Part shown: positions 56,359-64,000 of the stretch, piece by piece
Layout of the letters: the number at the start of each line of letters is the position of its first letter
Numbering within the stretch: position 1 is the stretch's first letter
Source of the DNA: Aquirickettsia sp045105275
GTDB taxonomy: Bacteria; Pseudomonadota; Alphaproteobacteria; Rickettsiales; Midichloriaceae
Length of the DNA stretch: 64,000 bases
Assembly: GCA_045105275.1 (NCBI GenBank)
Contig: JBGCDJ010000003.1
Span: 1-64,000, forward strand
Reading direction: 5' to 3'
Notes under the pieces: generated by a model
What the model was told of the DNA's origin: nothing
Databases searched by the model: none
The model's input: only the letters and a program-made list of their open reading frames with translations
Position numbers and translations under genes: made by a program

Positions 56359-57245
56359 TTTTTTAATGTATTAATTATGATTTGTTGAGAATACTTTTTG
56401 TTTAAATTTTCCAAATTGGCAATAATATAGTGTACTTTTTCTAAATTTATAAATAATTCATCATTTTTTTGTGGTACTTCAAATTTTCTGAAATTATTTC
56501 TTATTAATTTGGATGCTATTGCGGTGGTGAAACATTTAAATACTCTCAAATCTATATTACTCTCTAAGTTTAGTACAGATATGACCCCTATAGCTTCGTC
56601 ACAAACTTTATCTTCATAAAGTTTAATTAGAGTATTTAGGTGATTTTGTTCAATAAGTATTGTAGCCAGGTTAATATCTCCATGACATAATTTATATATA
56701 GTATCAAAACCAACCTTAATTTTTGAACAACATAATTTGCTTAAAATATTTGTAAAGTCCTCTAAATTAGTTTTATTTAATCTCATTTTTATACATCTGG
56801 AACTTAAAGTGTCTGAGATTGACCTAATATAAGAGGTATTTAATATAAATATCGCATTACCAATAGGTTCCTCTAATATTTTTAAAAAAGCGTTACTTGC
56901 ATTTTTATTCATTCTATCAATATCGTCTACTACCACAACTTTGTATTTTGAGTTCATGGTAGTGTGTTTTATCCAATTTTTAATATCTCTGACATCATCA
57001 ACTGAGATTATAGAGGAATCATTGGAAATTACGTGCAAATCAGGAGACTGCAGGTGGTAATTTTTAGAAGTTTCCTTATTGTCATGGCTATAGTTTAAAA
57101 TTTGTTTCGCTATTTCATTAGATAAATAGGTTTTTCTTGTCCCATGATTTCCATGTATAATACACGCATGAAATAGCCTGTTTTTACCCATACTCTCATT
57201 TACTATACGTGAAATATTATCATAAGAATAGCCGTAATTTTGCAT
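56349..57245 (-). CDS. holB: DNA polymerase III delta-prime subunit
   Basis: The 298-residue clamp-loader subunit has the degenerate P-loop GNHGTRKTYLSNEIAKQ, the segment VVVVDDIDRMNKNASNAFLK followed by ILEEP, and sensor sequence SDTLSSRCIKMRL. Typical DnaX-like zinc cysteines are absent. It follows the histidine kinase on the same strand. Confidence 0.88.
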   Translation of the reverse strand: MQNYGYSYDNISRIVNESMGKNRLFHACIIHGNHGTRKTYLSNEIAKQILNYSHDNKETSKNYHLQSPDLHVISNDSSIISVDDVRDIKNWIKHTTMNSKYKVVVVDDIDRMNKNASNAFLKILEEPIGNAIFILNTSYIRSISDTLSSRCIKMRLNKTNLEDFTNILSKLCCSKIKVGFDTIYKLCHGDINLATILIEQNHLNTLIKLYEDKVCDEAIGVISVLNLESNIDLRVFKCFTTAIASKLIRNNFRKFEVPQKNDELFINLEKVHYIIANLENLNKKYSQQIIINTLKKCF

Positions 57246-57266
57246 ATAGAGGTAAATTTAAAGGAT

Positions 57267-59066
57267 TTAATTTTTAAGTTTTATATTAGGAATAATCATT
57301 TCATATTTGATTGATTCTTTGTTATCGGTTTCTAGTGTTATATTAAATTTCAATAAATGCACTAAATAATTCACAATCAAAATATCCGCATCATATTCTC
57401 TTAAATGATTTAAGTATAATCTATTATCAATGCAATTTATGAATTTTTCTATATTATGTTTTTTAATTTTTTTACCATTAAATTTAATAGATATCTCAAT
57501 TCCTGTTAAAATTGTTTGAATACTTATTGTGACCGAATTTAAATCGTCGATTAAATTTCTAGAGCTGTGTAACAATAAATAAAATATCGTTTCTAAACAT
57601 ACCTTATCTGCAAAAATCAATGCATTATTAGTCATAAAATTTTTCTTAACTAACAATTTATTATGTATATCAATATTAAAAATTGAATCTATAGCATTGT
57701 TAATAATGCTCTCTATGTCTATATACGCTTCACTAAGATCAATTGTATATGGTGATATGCTATTATTGGAAAAAACTAGCTCAAAGTGTTCTAGAGCCTT
57801 CTCAATAATTTGCATCCTATCATTTTTATTAGATTTCTCTGTGACGTCCTTTAGAGATTGAAGCGCTAATTTTATTTGATGGAGAGGAGTATTAAAATTA
57901 TGCAATAGGTGCCTGTTATTTTCGGCGTTATTATCAATTAATGTATTTAAGAATTTCTCCATAAATGTATATTTTAAATCAGTAATTTTATATTTGATTC
58001 TTGACTTAAAGTAATATGACTGAAATACTTTAATAGTATTAAAAGCAGATAATTTACAAATATTATCATTATCAACTAAATTTTTTGGATCATCTGAAGT
58101 AATAATTTTTTTCATTAAAATAACATTTCTGTGAAACGGATATAAAACATACTTAATAATAAAAAATAAAATAACCAAAAATATTAGGGATTCCGCTATT
58201 ATTACATTTTTATAAAATTTTATAAATTCATAAAATGTTTGCGATTTTGAAAGAGATTTTGGCGTTATAAGAATTTTAAAACTATTATCTTTGAGAGTTG
58301 CTAGGCTATAATAATTTTTAAAATTAAATCCTCCAATACTGCTATAGTGTTTATACTTATATTTTTTCAAAATGACTAAGCCTTCTTTAAGAAAAGCTGT
58401 ATTATTTAAATTTTGGTTGTGTGCATATTTATTAGGATTTGCATAGATTACTTGATTATATTTATTAATAATTAAAATATTTAGATTTTTAAAATAATCA
58501 TATTTTGCAGTAACCTTTTTAAGCAATTTATCAAAATCAAATAACCTTAAGTAAACTTGTTGATTTTTTTTATTGCCATAGCATGCTACTATAGCGTAAT
58601 TATTGTCTTTTTTAGCATTAATATAAATTTGACCAAAATTTAGCGTCCCTGCATATTCTAAACATTTTAAAATTGTTGGATTAAAGCTTAAATCTTTAAT
58701 AGTTAATTTTTCATCATTATTTCCATAGAAGGAAATGGTCTGATACTTACTATTATAATTGTAAATTTTTCCTAATAAATATGATTCCTTTGCCCTATGA
58801 TCAAATAATTTATATTTTAAATTTTTATTAGTGAGATTGAGCTGATCAATATATTCAATGCGCTTAAAATTATCATTGCTATAATATCTTGCAAATGACA
58901 GCTTGGATCTAATATATTGCGATACTTCTTGAAACTGATATCTAGCTATTTGTTCTATATAGTTATTATATTGAAAAGCTACAATAATTAAAAAAGCAAA
59001 AAGGTATCCAAAAGCTATATAGTAGATAGAAGAAAAGATTGAATTTTTAATACATTTAGTCATCAA
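57267..59066 (-). CDS. Sensor histidine kinase-like protein with degenerate ATPase domain
   Basis: The 599-residue product has two membrane helices (about 12-32 and 290-312) flanking a 250-residue extracytoplasmic sensor region, then a phosphoacceptor-like helix HLLHNFNTPLHQIKLALQSL near residue 390. The following ATP-binding region is poor: the N box reads LLHSSRNLI without Asn-rich consensus, the G1 DxGxG is replaced by FNGKKIKKHN, and no G2 GLGL is visible. So it may be a phosphatase-only or non-ATP-binding receptor. No response regulator is adjacent. Confidence 0.7.
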   Translation of the reverse strand: MMTKCIKNSIFSSIYYIAFGYLFAFLIIVAFQYNNYIEQIARYQFQEVSQYIRSKLSFARYYSNDNFKRIEYIDQLNLTNKNLKYKLFDHRAKESYLLGKIYNYNSKYQTISFYGNNDEKLTIKDLSFNPTILKCLEYAGTLNFGQIYINAKKDNNYAIVACYGNKKNQQVYLRLFDFDKLLKKVTAKYDYFKNLNILIINKYNQVIYANPNKYAHNQNLNNTAFLKEGLVILKKYKYKHYSSIGGFNFKNYYSLATLKDNSFKILITPKSLSKSQTFYEFIKFYKNVIIAESLIFLVILFFIIKYVLYPFHRNVILMKKIITSDDPKNLVDNDNICKLSAFNTIKVFQSYYFKSRIKYKITDLKYTFMEKFLNTLIDNNAENNRHLLHNFNTPLHQIKLALQSLKDVTEKSNKNDRMQIIEKALEHFELVFSNNSISPYTIDLSEAYIDIESIINNAIDSIFNIDIHNKLLVKKNFMTNNALIFADKVCLETIFYLLLHSSRNLIDDLNSVTISIQTILTGIEISIKFNGKKIKKHNIEKFINCIDNRLYLNHLREYDADILIVNYLVHLLKFNITLETDNKESIKYEMIIPNIKLKN

Positions 59067-59085
59067 AAATAGTTAAAATTATATA

Positions 59086-59162
59086 TGGTCGGGGCAGAGA
59101 GATTTGAACTCCCGACCCCCTGGTCCCAAACCAGGTGCGCTACCAGACTGCGCTATGCCCCG
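59086..59162 (-). tRNA. tRNA-Pro (anticodon TGG)
   Basis: The minus strand folds as a 77-base tRNA: acceptor CGGGGCA pairs with TGCCCCG, the anticodon arm is CCTGG TTTGGGA CCAGG with TGG anticodon, and the T arm is GTCGG GTTCAAATC-like. The 3' CCA is encoded (plus strand TGG at 59086-59088). Confidence 0.95.
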
Positions 59163-59181
59163 AATTTATAAAAAAAAACAT

Positions 59182-60375
59182 TTAAAAAGATACAGCTTTA
59201 ATTTCCAATTTTTGTGCAGCTTTTTTTAACTCGTTATATTTACTAGATAAAGTTATTATTAAATTTTCCTCTATATTATCCCTTAGTCTTAGGTCTTGAG
59301 CAAACTTCATTATCCCCTTAGCTTTAACAACTACATTATCTAGGTTTTCATGTAGATCACCTGCTAATTTAACGGCAGATTCTTCTGCCATTTTTAATTT
59401 AGCCGCAGCCGTTGCATGAATATACTTACTTGCTTTTTCAATTAAATCCACTTTTTCTTGCAAGTTTGCAATAGTTTTTTTTCTTACTTGCTCTTTCATT
59501 GATTCAATTCTTAATTTTGATGTTACAATTAAATCGCTAGCTAAGCCAATTTTGGCCATAAAAGCTATGACCCACTTATGAATATCTAAATGATACCATT
59601 TATGACCATTTCTATAATCATTTGCAAAAGCATGATGGAAATTATGCCAATTTTCACCTAATAACAAAAAGAATAGCCACCATATATCTCTTGCGGTACC
59701 ATAATAATATTCTTTTGATCCAATATTCATATGCACTATTGAATTTACGCAAAACGTCGCTTGCTGTTGTATGGCTCTGCCAACTCCCATAAAAATAAAT
59801 GCACCTAGCGCATATCTTAAATTTCCACCAATAAAATAACCAATCATGACGGGTAACACTGCATTCATAAATATTGCTATTTTCCAATAATGCCTAAATT
59901 GCCATAAAACCACTCTATTTCTACCTAATTTTGCCAGAGCTAGTTTATCAATTTTCTTAAGCTTTAAATCTGAAAAAATCATCCAACCCATATGAGACCA
60001 CATAAACCCTACAAATTTATTTTTATATTTTAGAGCTGTATGAGGATCTTTATCTTGATCGGTATATTTATGATGCACCATATGATCTGAAGCCCAGGCT
60101 AATATAGGACCTTGTAAGGTGCCAGCGGTTAAGCATGCTAAAACAACTTCTACCCACTTTTTAGTTTTGAATGCATTATGTGACCATAATCTATGCAATC
60201 CTACACCAACTGATATATTGATAATGTAATAAGTTGCGATTATTGATATAATTTCAAATTTACCTATTCCATATCTATAACCATATAGTGTGGCAATAAC
60301 TCCCAAGATGAGTGGATATATAATAATCACAAACAATGCTGGGTAATTGATGACTGAATTTAATTTTTTATTCAT
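59182..60375 (-). CDS. Membrane fatty acid desaturase with C-terminal helical extension
   Basis: The product resembles acyl-CoA delta-9 desaturases, a di-iron oxygenase of the membrane. The three histidine boxes are HRLWSH, HMVHHKYTDQD and NWHNFHHAF within the first 250 residues; four hydrophobic segments lie around them. Residues about 280-397 form a charged helical region (IESMKEQVRKKTIANLQEK) that is not part of the usual enzyme. Its role is unknown; it may be a regulator or anchor. The gene lies beside the tRNA-Pro. Confidence 0.9.
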   Translation of the reverse strand: MNKKLNSVINYPALFVIIIYPLILGVIATLYGYRYGIGKFEIISIIATYYIINISVGVGLHRLWSHNAFKTKKWVEVVLACLTAGTLQGPILAWASDHMVHHKYTDQDKDPHTALKYKNKFVGFMWSHMGWMIFSDLKLKKIDKLALAKLGRNRVVLWQFRHYWKIAIFMNAVLPVMIGYFIGGNLRYALGAFIFMGVGRAIQQQATFCVNSIVHMNIGSKEYYYGTARDIWWLFFLLLGENWHNFHHAFANDYRNGHKWYHLDIHKWVIAFMAKIGLASDLIVTSKLRIESMKEQVRKKTIANLQEKVDLIEKASKYIHATAAAKLKMAEESAVKLAGDLHENLDNVVVKAKGIMKFAQDLRLRDNIEENLIITLSSKYNELKKAAQKLEIKAVSF

Positions 60376-60492
60376 ATAAACAGCTTATTAATGAGAATAA
60401 TCAAAATGACATTGTAATATAATTTAAGTTTTAGCACAAGATTAATTGCTAATTATTTACCTTATATAACAGTGAGGGTATGTCATTTGTTA

Positions 60493-61134
60493 CTAAAATT
60501 CCACTATATCGCTTTGAGTTGCTAAAATTGATGTTAATTCTCTAGCTTTTTCGGGTTTCATTTCTGAAAGTATTGCCGCAAGTCGTGATTCTTTCATATT
60601 TAAAGTCATTTCTACCAGCACTCCAATTTGCAAATCATTAAAAATTTTAGCGGCTTCTTTAGGCTTCATACTTTCATATACCTTAACTAACTTTTGAATT
60701 TTTTTGCCATCATTTTGATGGGTATTACTAAATTGTGGCTTTAGTTTATTTTGAAGATTTTCTAATACGTCCAATCTATTATCAATATATTGCTTAATCG
60801 ATTCTAAAGCCATTTTTTCTACAGGTAATTCATCCTTATTGCTTTCTATTTCCGTTCTTCTTTTCCTTAGTTGTTGCAATAATTGTTTTTCAGAATTTAA
60901 TTGAAAATCATTTTGAATATTTGAAGATACATCTGTCTTTTGTAAATTTTTAATATCTGCATCCTTATTAATATTTAAGTTTTTTGGGTCCTCTTTTTTT
61001 AAGTCTGGTTTATCAAGCTGAGCTTTAGATTCTTGAATATTTAAAATGCCTACATATTCTTCCATCACATTCATAAGCTTTGAAAAAAACAGGCAGACCA
61101 ACAATATAAGTAAATATGGTAATAATCTAAGCAT
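60493..61134 (-). CDS. motE: MotE-like flagellar protein (MgtE N-terminal-type domain)
   Basis: The 213-residue product has an N-terminal membrane helix (MLRLLPYLLILLVCLFFSKL), a charged coiled coil (RKRRTEIESNKDELPVEKMA), and a C-terminal MgtE_N-like domain (YESMKPKEAAKIFNDLQIGV, EMKPEKARELTSILA). MotE chaperones MotC folding in rhizobia; this gene follows fliL-fliM-DUF6468 in many alphaproteobacteria, which supports the call. Confidence 0.78.
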   Translation of the reverse strand: MLRLLPYLLILLVCLFFSKLMNVMEEYVGILNIQESKAQLDKPDLKKEDPKNLNINKDADIKNLQKTDVSSNIQNDFQLNSEKQLLQQLRKRRTEIESNKDELPVEKMALESIKQYIDNRLDVLENLQNKLKPQFSNTHQNDGKKIQKLVKVYESMKPKEAAKIFNDLQIGVLVEMTLNMKESRLAAILSEMKPEKARELTSILATQSDIVEF

Positions 61135-61140
61135 TGTATA

Positions 61141-61554
61141 TTATAATTTTTCTAAATTCTTTTTTTTGGTGTTAACACTTTTACTTTTAGGGCTCTTAGA
61201 TACAGAGCTTTTTTTAACAGATGTTTTTTTACTTAACGCAGATGCTTTCTTGATCTTTAATTCCAGTTCATCAGCTAAACTATTAGCTCTCTCAATCAAA
61301 AAGCTCAGATCTCCTGACAATTCTTCAGATTGCTTGATATAATCAGACATTTCAATAATAGACCTATTTGTTAATTTTTTAAACTCAGCAATGTTATTAT
61401 TAGCGCCGTTGATAGATGCATCTAGACTTTTTATCAAATTCTTAATATCTCCCCTACTATTTTGTAAATCTTGAATTTTTTTATTTAACTTCCAACAATA
61501 AGCAATAGCTAAGCAAAGTAATATTAGTACAACACTATTTAAAATCAATTCCAT
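61141..61554 (-). CDS. DUF6468 flagellar-cluster protein
   Basis: The 137-residue product has one N-terminal membrane helix (ILNSVVLILLCLAIAYCWKL), a long coiled coil with IKSLDASINGANNNIAEFKK, and a basic Ser/Lys tail. DUF6468 genes sit beside fliM in alphaproteobacteria. Function not established. It lies 5 bases after fliM and 6 bases before motE. Confidence 0.72.
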   Translation of the reverse strand: MELILNSVVLILLCLAIAYCWKLNKKIQDLQNSRGDIKNLIKSLDASINGANNNIAEFKKLTNRSIIEMSDYIKQSEELSGDLSFLIERANSLADELELKIKKASALSKKTSVKKSSVSKSPKSKSVNTKKKNLEKL

Positions 61555-61559
61555 ATTAT

Positions 61560-62534
61560 TTAGTCTAAAAATTTAGAAGCATCGATTTGATCAAGTACTT
61601 CAATTGCTATTCTATTATTAATTTGACCCAATTTACAATCAGAAACCTTAAAATCATTCACAACTAAATCCCAATTTTCATTATTCATTCTATTTAAAAT
61701 TATTGTACTGCCAACCTTAACATTTGATAAATCCCTTAAACTATGTATTTTTTCTGTGTGTTGAACTCTAATATTTAATTTTGAATTATTAACTATATTT
61801 TCAAAATATTGAAACCATTTCTCTCTTTCTTTTAAATCTTTGCTTTTTAAAGAAATTTTACTCAATTCTGTCTTATAAGGACTTAATGTTGAATATGGCA
61901 TTAATAATTTAACAAATCCTCCAGCCTTATTTAAAGGATTGATCTTCATTGTAAGCAGCTTGCAATATTCTTTTGGATTTGTTATTAAGATGGAATTTGG
62001 GCCAGTTTCTAATCTCTTAAATTTAAATTGCAAATTAGAAACTCTACCAAAAGAGTGATTGATTGAATCCAACATTATTTTTGTAAAATCTTTTAAAACT
62101 CCAGTTTCTATTTGCGTGAAGGGTCTTTCTTGAACTTTTAATTTAAAATTATAATCTCCCCCTCCCAATAAAATGTCTAAGATTGTATAAATAAATTGAT
62201 TTTCAAAAATTATCAATGACTTGTCGGAATTTTCACTATTTTCAACTTCTATAATAGCAATCATAGACGGATATTGAATAGAGTTAGTGGCTGTTTCGAA
62301 TTCAATATTTTTATTTTCACTCAGTTCTACACTAGTATCACAATTTAAGAAATTTTTTAAAATTTTAGAGAGATCTCGTTGTAAAAATTCAAATATTTGA
62401 TTTAGTAGGGGGAAATTCAAAATAGAGTCATGTTTTCCACTTAATAATAAATTGAAATTTTTATCATTATTATGCTTAGAAACCTGTAAAGAATCTTTCT
62501 TCTTATTTGTGCTTACCATTTGCCTTAATACCAT
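61560..62534 (-). CDS. fliM: Flagellar motor switch protein FliM
   Basis: FliM forms the C-ring with FliN and FliG. The 324-residue product has the FliM middle domain (FENQFIYTILDILLGGGDYN, QERPFTQIETGVLKDFTKI) and a C-terminal SpoA-like region (LSNVKVGSTIILNRMNNENW). The short N-terminal CheY-binding peptide (LSQAEIDALL-like) is not seen; the N-terminus is Lys/Asn-rich (MVSTNKKKDSLQVSKHNN). A switch without the usual CheY contact, or a divergent one, is possible. Confidence 0.9.
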   Translation of the reverse strand: MVLRQMVSTNKKKDSLQVSKHNNDKNFNLLLSGKHDSILNFPLLNQIFEFLQRDLSKILKNFLNCDTSVELSENKNIEFETATNSIQYPSMIAIIEVENSENSDKSLIIFENQFIYTILDILLGGGDYNFKLKVQERPFTQIETGVLKDFTKIMLDSINHSFGRVSNLQFKFKRLETGPNSILITNPKEYCKLLTMKINPLNKAGGFVKLLMPYSTLSPYKTELSKISLKSKDLKEREKWFQYFENIVNNSKLNIRVQHTEKIHSLRDLSNVKVGSTIILNRMNNENWDLVVNDFKVSDCKLGQINNRIAIEVLDQIDASKFLD

Positions 62535-62543
62535 ATGTACAAA

Positions 62544-63062
62544 TTATTGAATTAATATATCTTGAATCAATAAATCTTTAATTTCTGCAGGATAAATAAC
62601 TTTATTTGTTCTTAAATACAGACTGTCCTTTAATCTATAAAGTGCCACCGCTCCAGTGACATCAGAAGGTCTAAGTTGACGTAAAAAAACAAAATACTCA
62701 TCCCTTAAGCTTGGCTCTAATTTTTTAGCAGCTTCTAAACTAGTATTATTATCAAACATTAGAGTGATAGAAATTTTTAAAAATCTACTTTCCTGACCAT
62801 TAGTATCTAAATTAACAACTATAGGGGTTAGGTCATAATAAAAGGTTTCTGCCTTTGTATTTTGACTAATCTCCTTATTTTCGGTAGATTTAATTTGACT
62901 GTATTTATAAAATAAGACGCCTAAAATAGGTGCTCCGATCAATAAAACTATTGCTATTAATAATACCTTTTTATTTGCGTATTTATTAATTGATGATTTG
63001 TTATTCTCTGAAAATGTTTCTTTTGATAAATTTTCATTATCATTGTTATCTTGTAAGTCCAT
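62544..63062 (-). CDS. fliL: Flagellar basal body protein FliL
   Basis: The 172-residue product has a cytosolic leader, one membrane helix (VLLIAIVLLIGAPILGVLFY) and a periplasmic FliL domain (YYDLTPIVVNLDTNGQESRF, SLRDEYFVFLRQLRPSDVTG). FliL supports stators. It starts the fliL-fliM-DUF6468-motE operon; a long palindrome lies just upstream. Confidence 0.88.
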   Translation of the reverse strand: MDLQDNNDNENLSKETFSENNKSSINKYANKKVLLIAIVLLIGAPILGVLFYKYSQIKSTENKEISQNTKAETFYYDLTPIVVNLDTNGQESRFLKISITLMFDNNTSLEAAKKLEPSLRDEYFVFLRQLRPSDVTGAVALYRLKDSLYLRTNKVIYPAEIKDLLIQDILIQ

Positions 63063-63081
63063 ATATTAAAAACCACGCTAT

Positions 63082-63105
63082 CCTACTACTTAATTACTTA
63101 AGTAG
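63082..63105. promoter_or_regulatory. Perfect 10-bp-arm palindrome upstream of fliL
   Basis: TACTACTTAA and TTAAGTAGTA are exact inverted copies around a 4-base centre, 20 bases before the fliL ATG. A TTGACA (minus strand, 63125-63130) lies 19 bases upstream of it. It may be an operator over the -10 region or a leader hairpin; the inner TTAA-N4-TTAA is not a CtrA full site, which has N7. Confidence 0.5.
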
Positions 63106-63195
63106 TAAATTATAATTTTGAATTTGTCAATTTTAGAATTTGCAGCAGAACATTATGGATTAAATTTTTTATCTAATATTATAAATTAAATGTCT

Positions 63196-64000
63196 TTATT
63201 GATTTTGATAACAAACTTCTTTGGTCTTTTCTACTATATTATCAACGGAAGGAAGAGCCATTTTTTCTAAATTTTGTGCGTATGGCAAGGGCACATCCTT
63301 TGCAGTAACCCTCATTACTGGTGCATCAAGATAATCAAAAGCCTTTTCGGACACAATTGCAGATATTTCTGAACCTATCCCTGAGAAGTGCCACCCCTCT
63401 TCGACAGTAACAATACGATTAGTCTTTTTCACTGAATTTATAATAGTTTCAATATCTAGAGGACGTATTGTTCTTAAATCAATTACCTCGGCATCAATAT
63501 CATATTTTTTTAATTCAATTGCAGCCTGTAGTGCAAATTTCACTTGTATGGAAAAAGTTACAATTGTTACATCTTTTCCATGTTTTACAATTTTTGCCTT
63601 GCCGATTTCCTCTGTAAATTCCTCTTCTGGCACATCACCAGAGTCGCCGTATAACATTTCATTTTCAAGGAATACTACTGGATTAGGATCTTTTATGGCT
63701 GCTTTTAGCAATCCCTTGTGATCTGATACTGAGTATGGAGCAACCACTTTTAAACCTGGGACATGCCCATACCAACTTGCGTAACATTGCGAATGTTGTG
63801 CTCCAACTCTTGCGGCAGCACCATTTGGCCCCCTAAAAACAATTGGACAAGATATTAATCCTCCTGACATATAATGAGTTTTAGCAGCGGAATTGATTAT
63901 TTGATCAATCGCCTGCATAGCAAAATTGAAGGTCATAAATTCTACAATTGGTTTTAATCCAGTAAATGCAGCTCCAACTCCAATGCCCGCAAATCCATGT
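63196..64000 (-). CDS. pdhB: Pyruvate dehydrogenase E1 beta subunit (5' end outside window)
   Basis: The frame is open from the window edge to the stop at 63196; the ATG at 63936 is internal because HGFAGIGVGAAFTGLKPIVE lies in frame before it. The visible 267 codons show MSGGLISCPIVFRGPNGAAA, HSQCYASWYGHVPGLKV, FLENEMLYGDSGDVPEEEF, DLRTIRPLD and EEGWHFSGIG, typical of PdhB. The N-terminal part lies beyond 64000. It is separated from fliL by 133 bp. Confidence 0.95.
   Translation of the reverse strand, partial: HGFAGIGVGAAFTGLKPIVEFMTFNFAMQAIDQIINSAAKTHYMSGGLISCPIVFRGPNGAAARVGAQHSQCYASWYGHVPGLKVVAPYSVSDHKGLLKAAIKDPNPVVFLENEMLYGDSGDVPEEEFTEEIGKAKIVKHGKDVTIVTFSIQVKFALQAAIELKKYDIDAEVIDLRTIRPLDIETIINSVKKTNRIVTVEEGWHFSGIGSEISAIVSEKAFDYLDAPVMRVTAKDVPLPYAQNLEKMALPSVDNIVEKTKEVCYQNQ

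Overview
The window is AT-rich alphaproteobacterial DNA and most likely comes from a Rickettsiales endosymbiont. Reasons visible here: a 23S-5S rRNA pair with no 16S upstream, a complete SUF iron-sulfur operon, sdhC-sdhD-sdhA without sdhB, a Rieske gene, the heme and quinone genes usual in the group, and many decaying accessory genes with ankyrin-like or Sel1-like character. Flagellar genes (fliL, fliM, a DUF6468 gene, a motE-like gene), a cbb3 oxidase (ccoNOQP) and a full biotin operon are an unusual combination for this order and point to a Midichloria-like lineage. That placement is inference; no 16S is present.

Layout. 1-2,800: IS256 end and minus-strand accessory genes of one paralogous helical-repeat family, one frameshifted. 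2,817-7,701: bioA divergent from bioB-bioF-bioC-bioD. 7,753-12,315: an unknown protein, tpiA, a small exported protein, a secreted intradiol-dioxygenase-fold protein, nadE and another accessory gene. 12,369-21,766: sufE, then an Rrf2 regulator with sufB-C-D-S-T, then ligA, ispA and petA. 22,015-23,270: a decayed accessory gene. 23,384-25,657: a bufferin-type copper-peptide operon (bufA-B-C-D) whose modifying enzyme gene bufB is broken. 25,726-30,744: lgt, ubiK and a 1,277-residue pentapeptide-repeat protein. 30,745-33,297: a graveyard of broken secreted-protein genes. 33,438-44,903: ccoNOQP, ccmC, an outer-membrane-like protein, peroxiredoxin and trxB, hemF, yqgE, ubiG, cytochrome c, an aldolase-fold gene, queD, ispH. 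45,145-48,117: 23S and 5S rRNA. 48,159-50,804: IS110 and IS6 remnants around a methyltransferase split by a stop codon and a secreted protein. 51,047-55,863: a conserved hypothetical, sdhA-D-C, a RimK-like pseudogene and a class II amidotransferase. 55,876-64,000: lspA, holB, a degenerate histidine kinase, tRNA-Pro, a fatty acid desaturase, the flagellar cluster, and the start-truncated pdhB.

Two themes stand out. First, three unrelated accessory genes share a nearly identical 17-bp site at a fixed 9-bp distance from the -10 hexamer. The site resembles a CtrA box and suggests a small regulon. Second, frameshifts and in-frame stops are concentrated in accessory genes while more than 40 core genes with equally homopolymer-rich DNA are intact. 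This argues for real gene decay rather than sequencing error.
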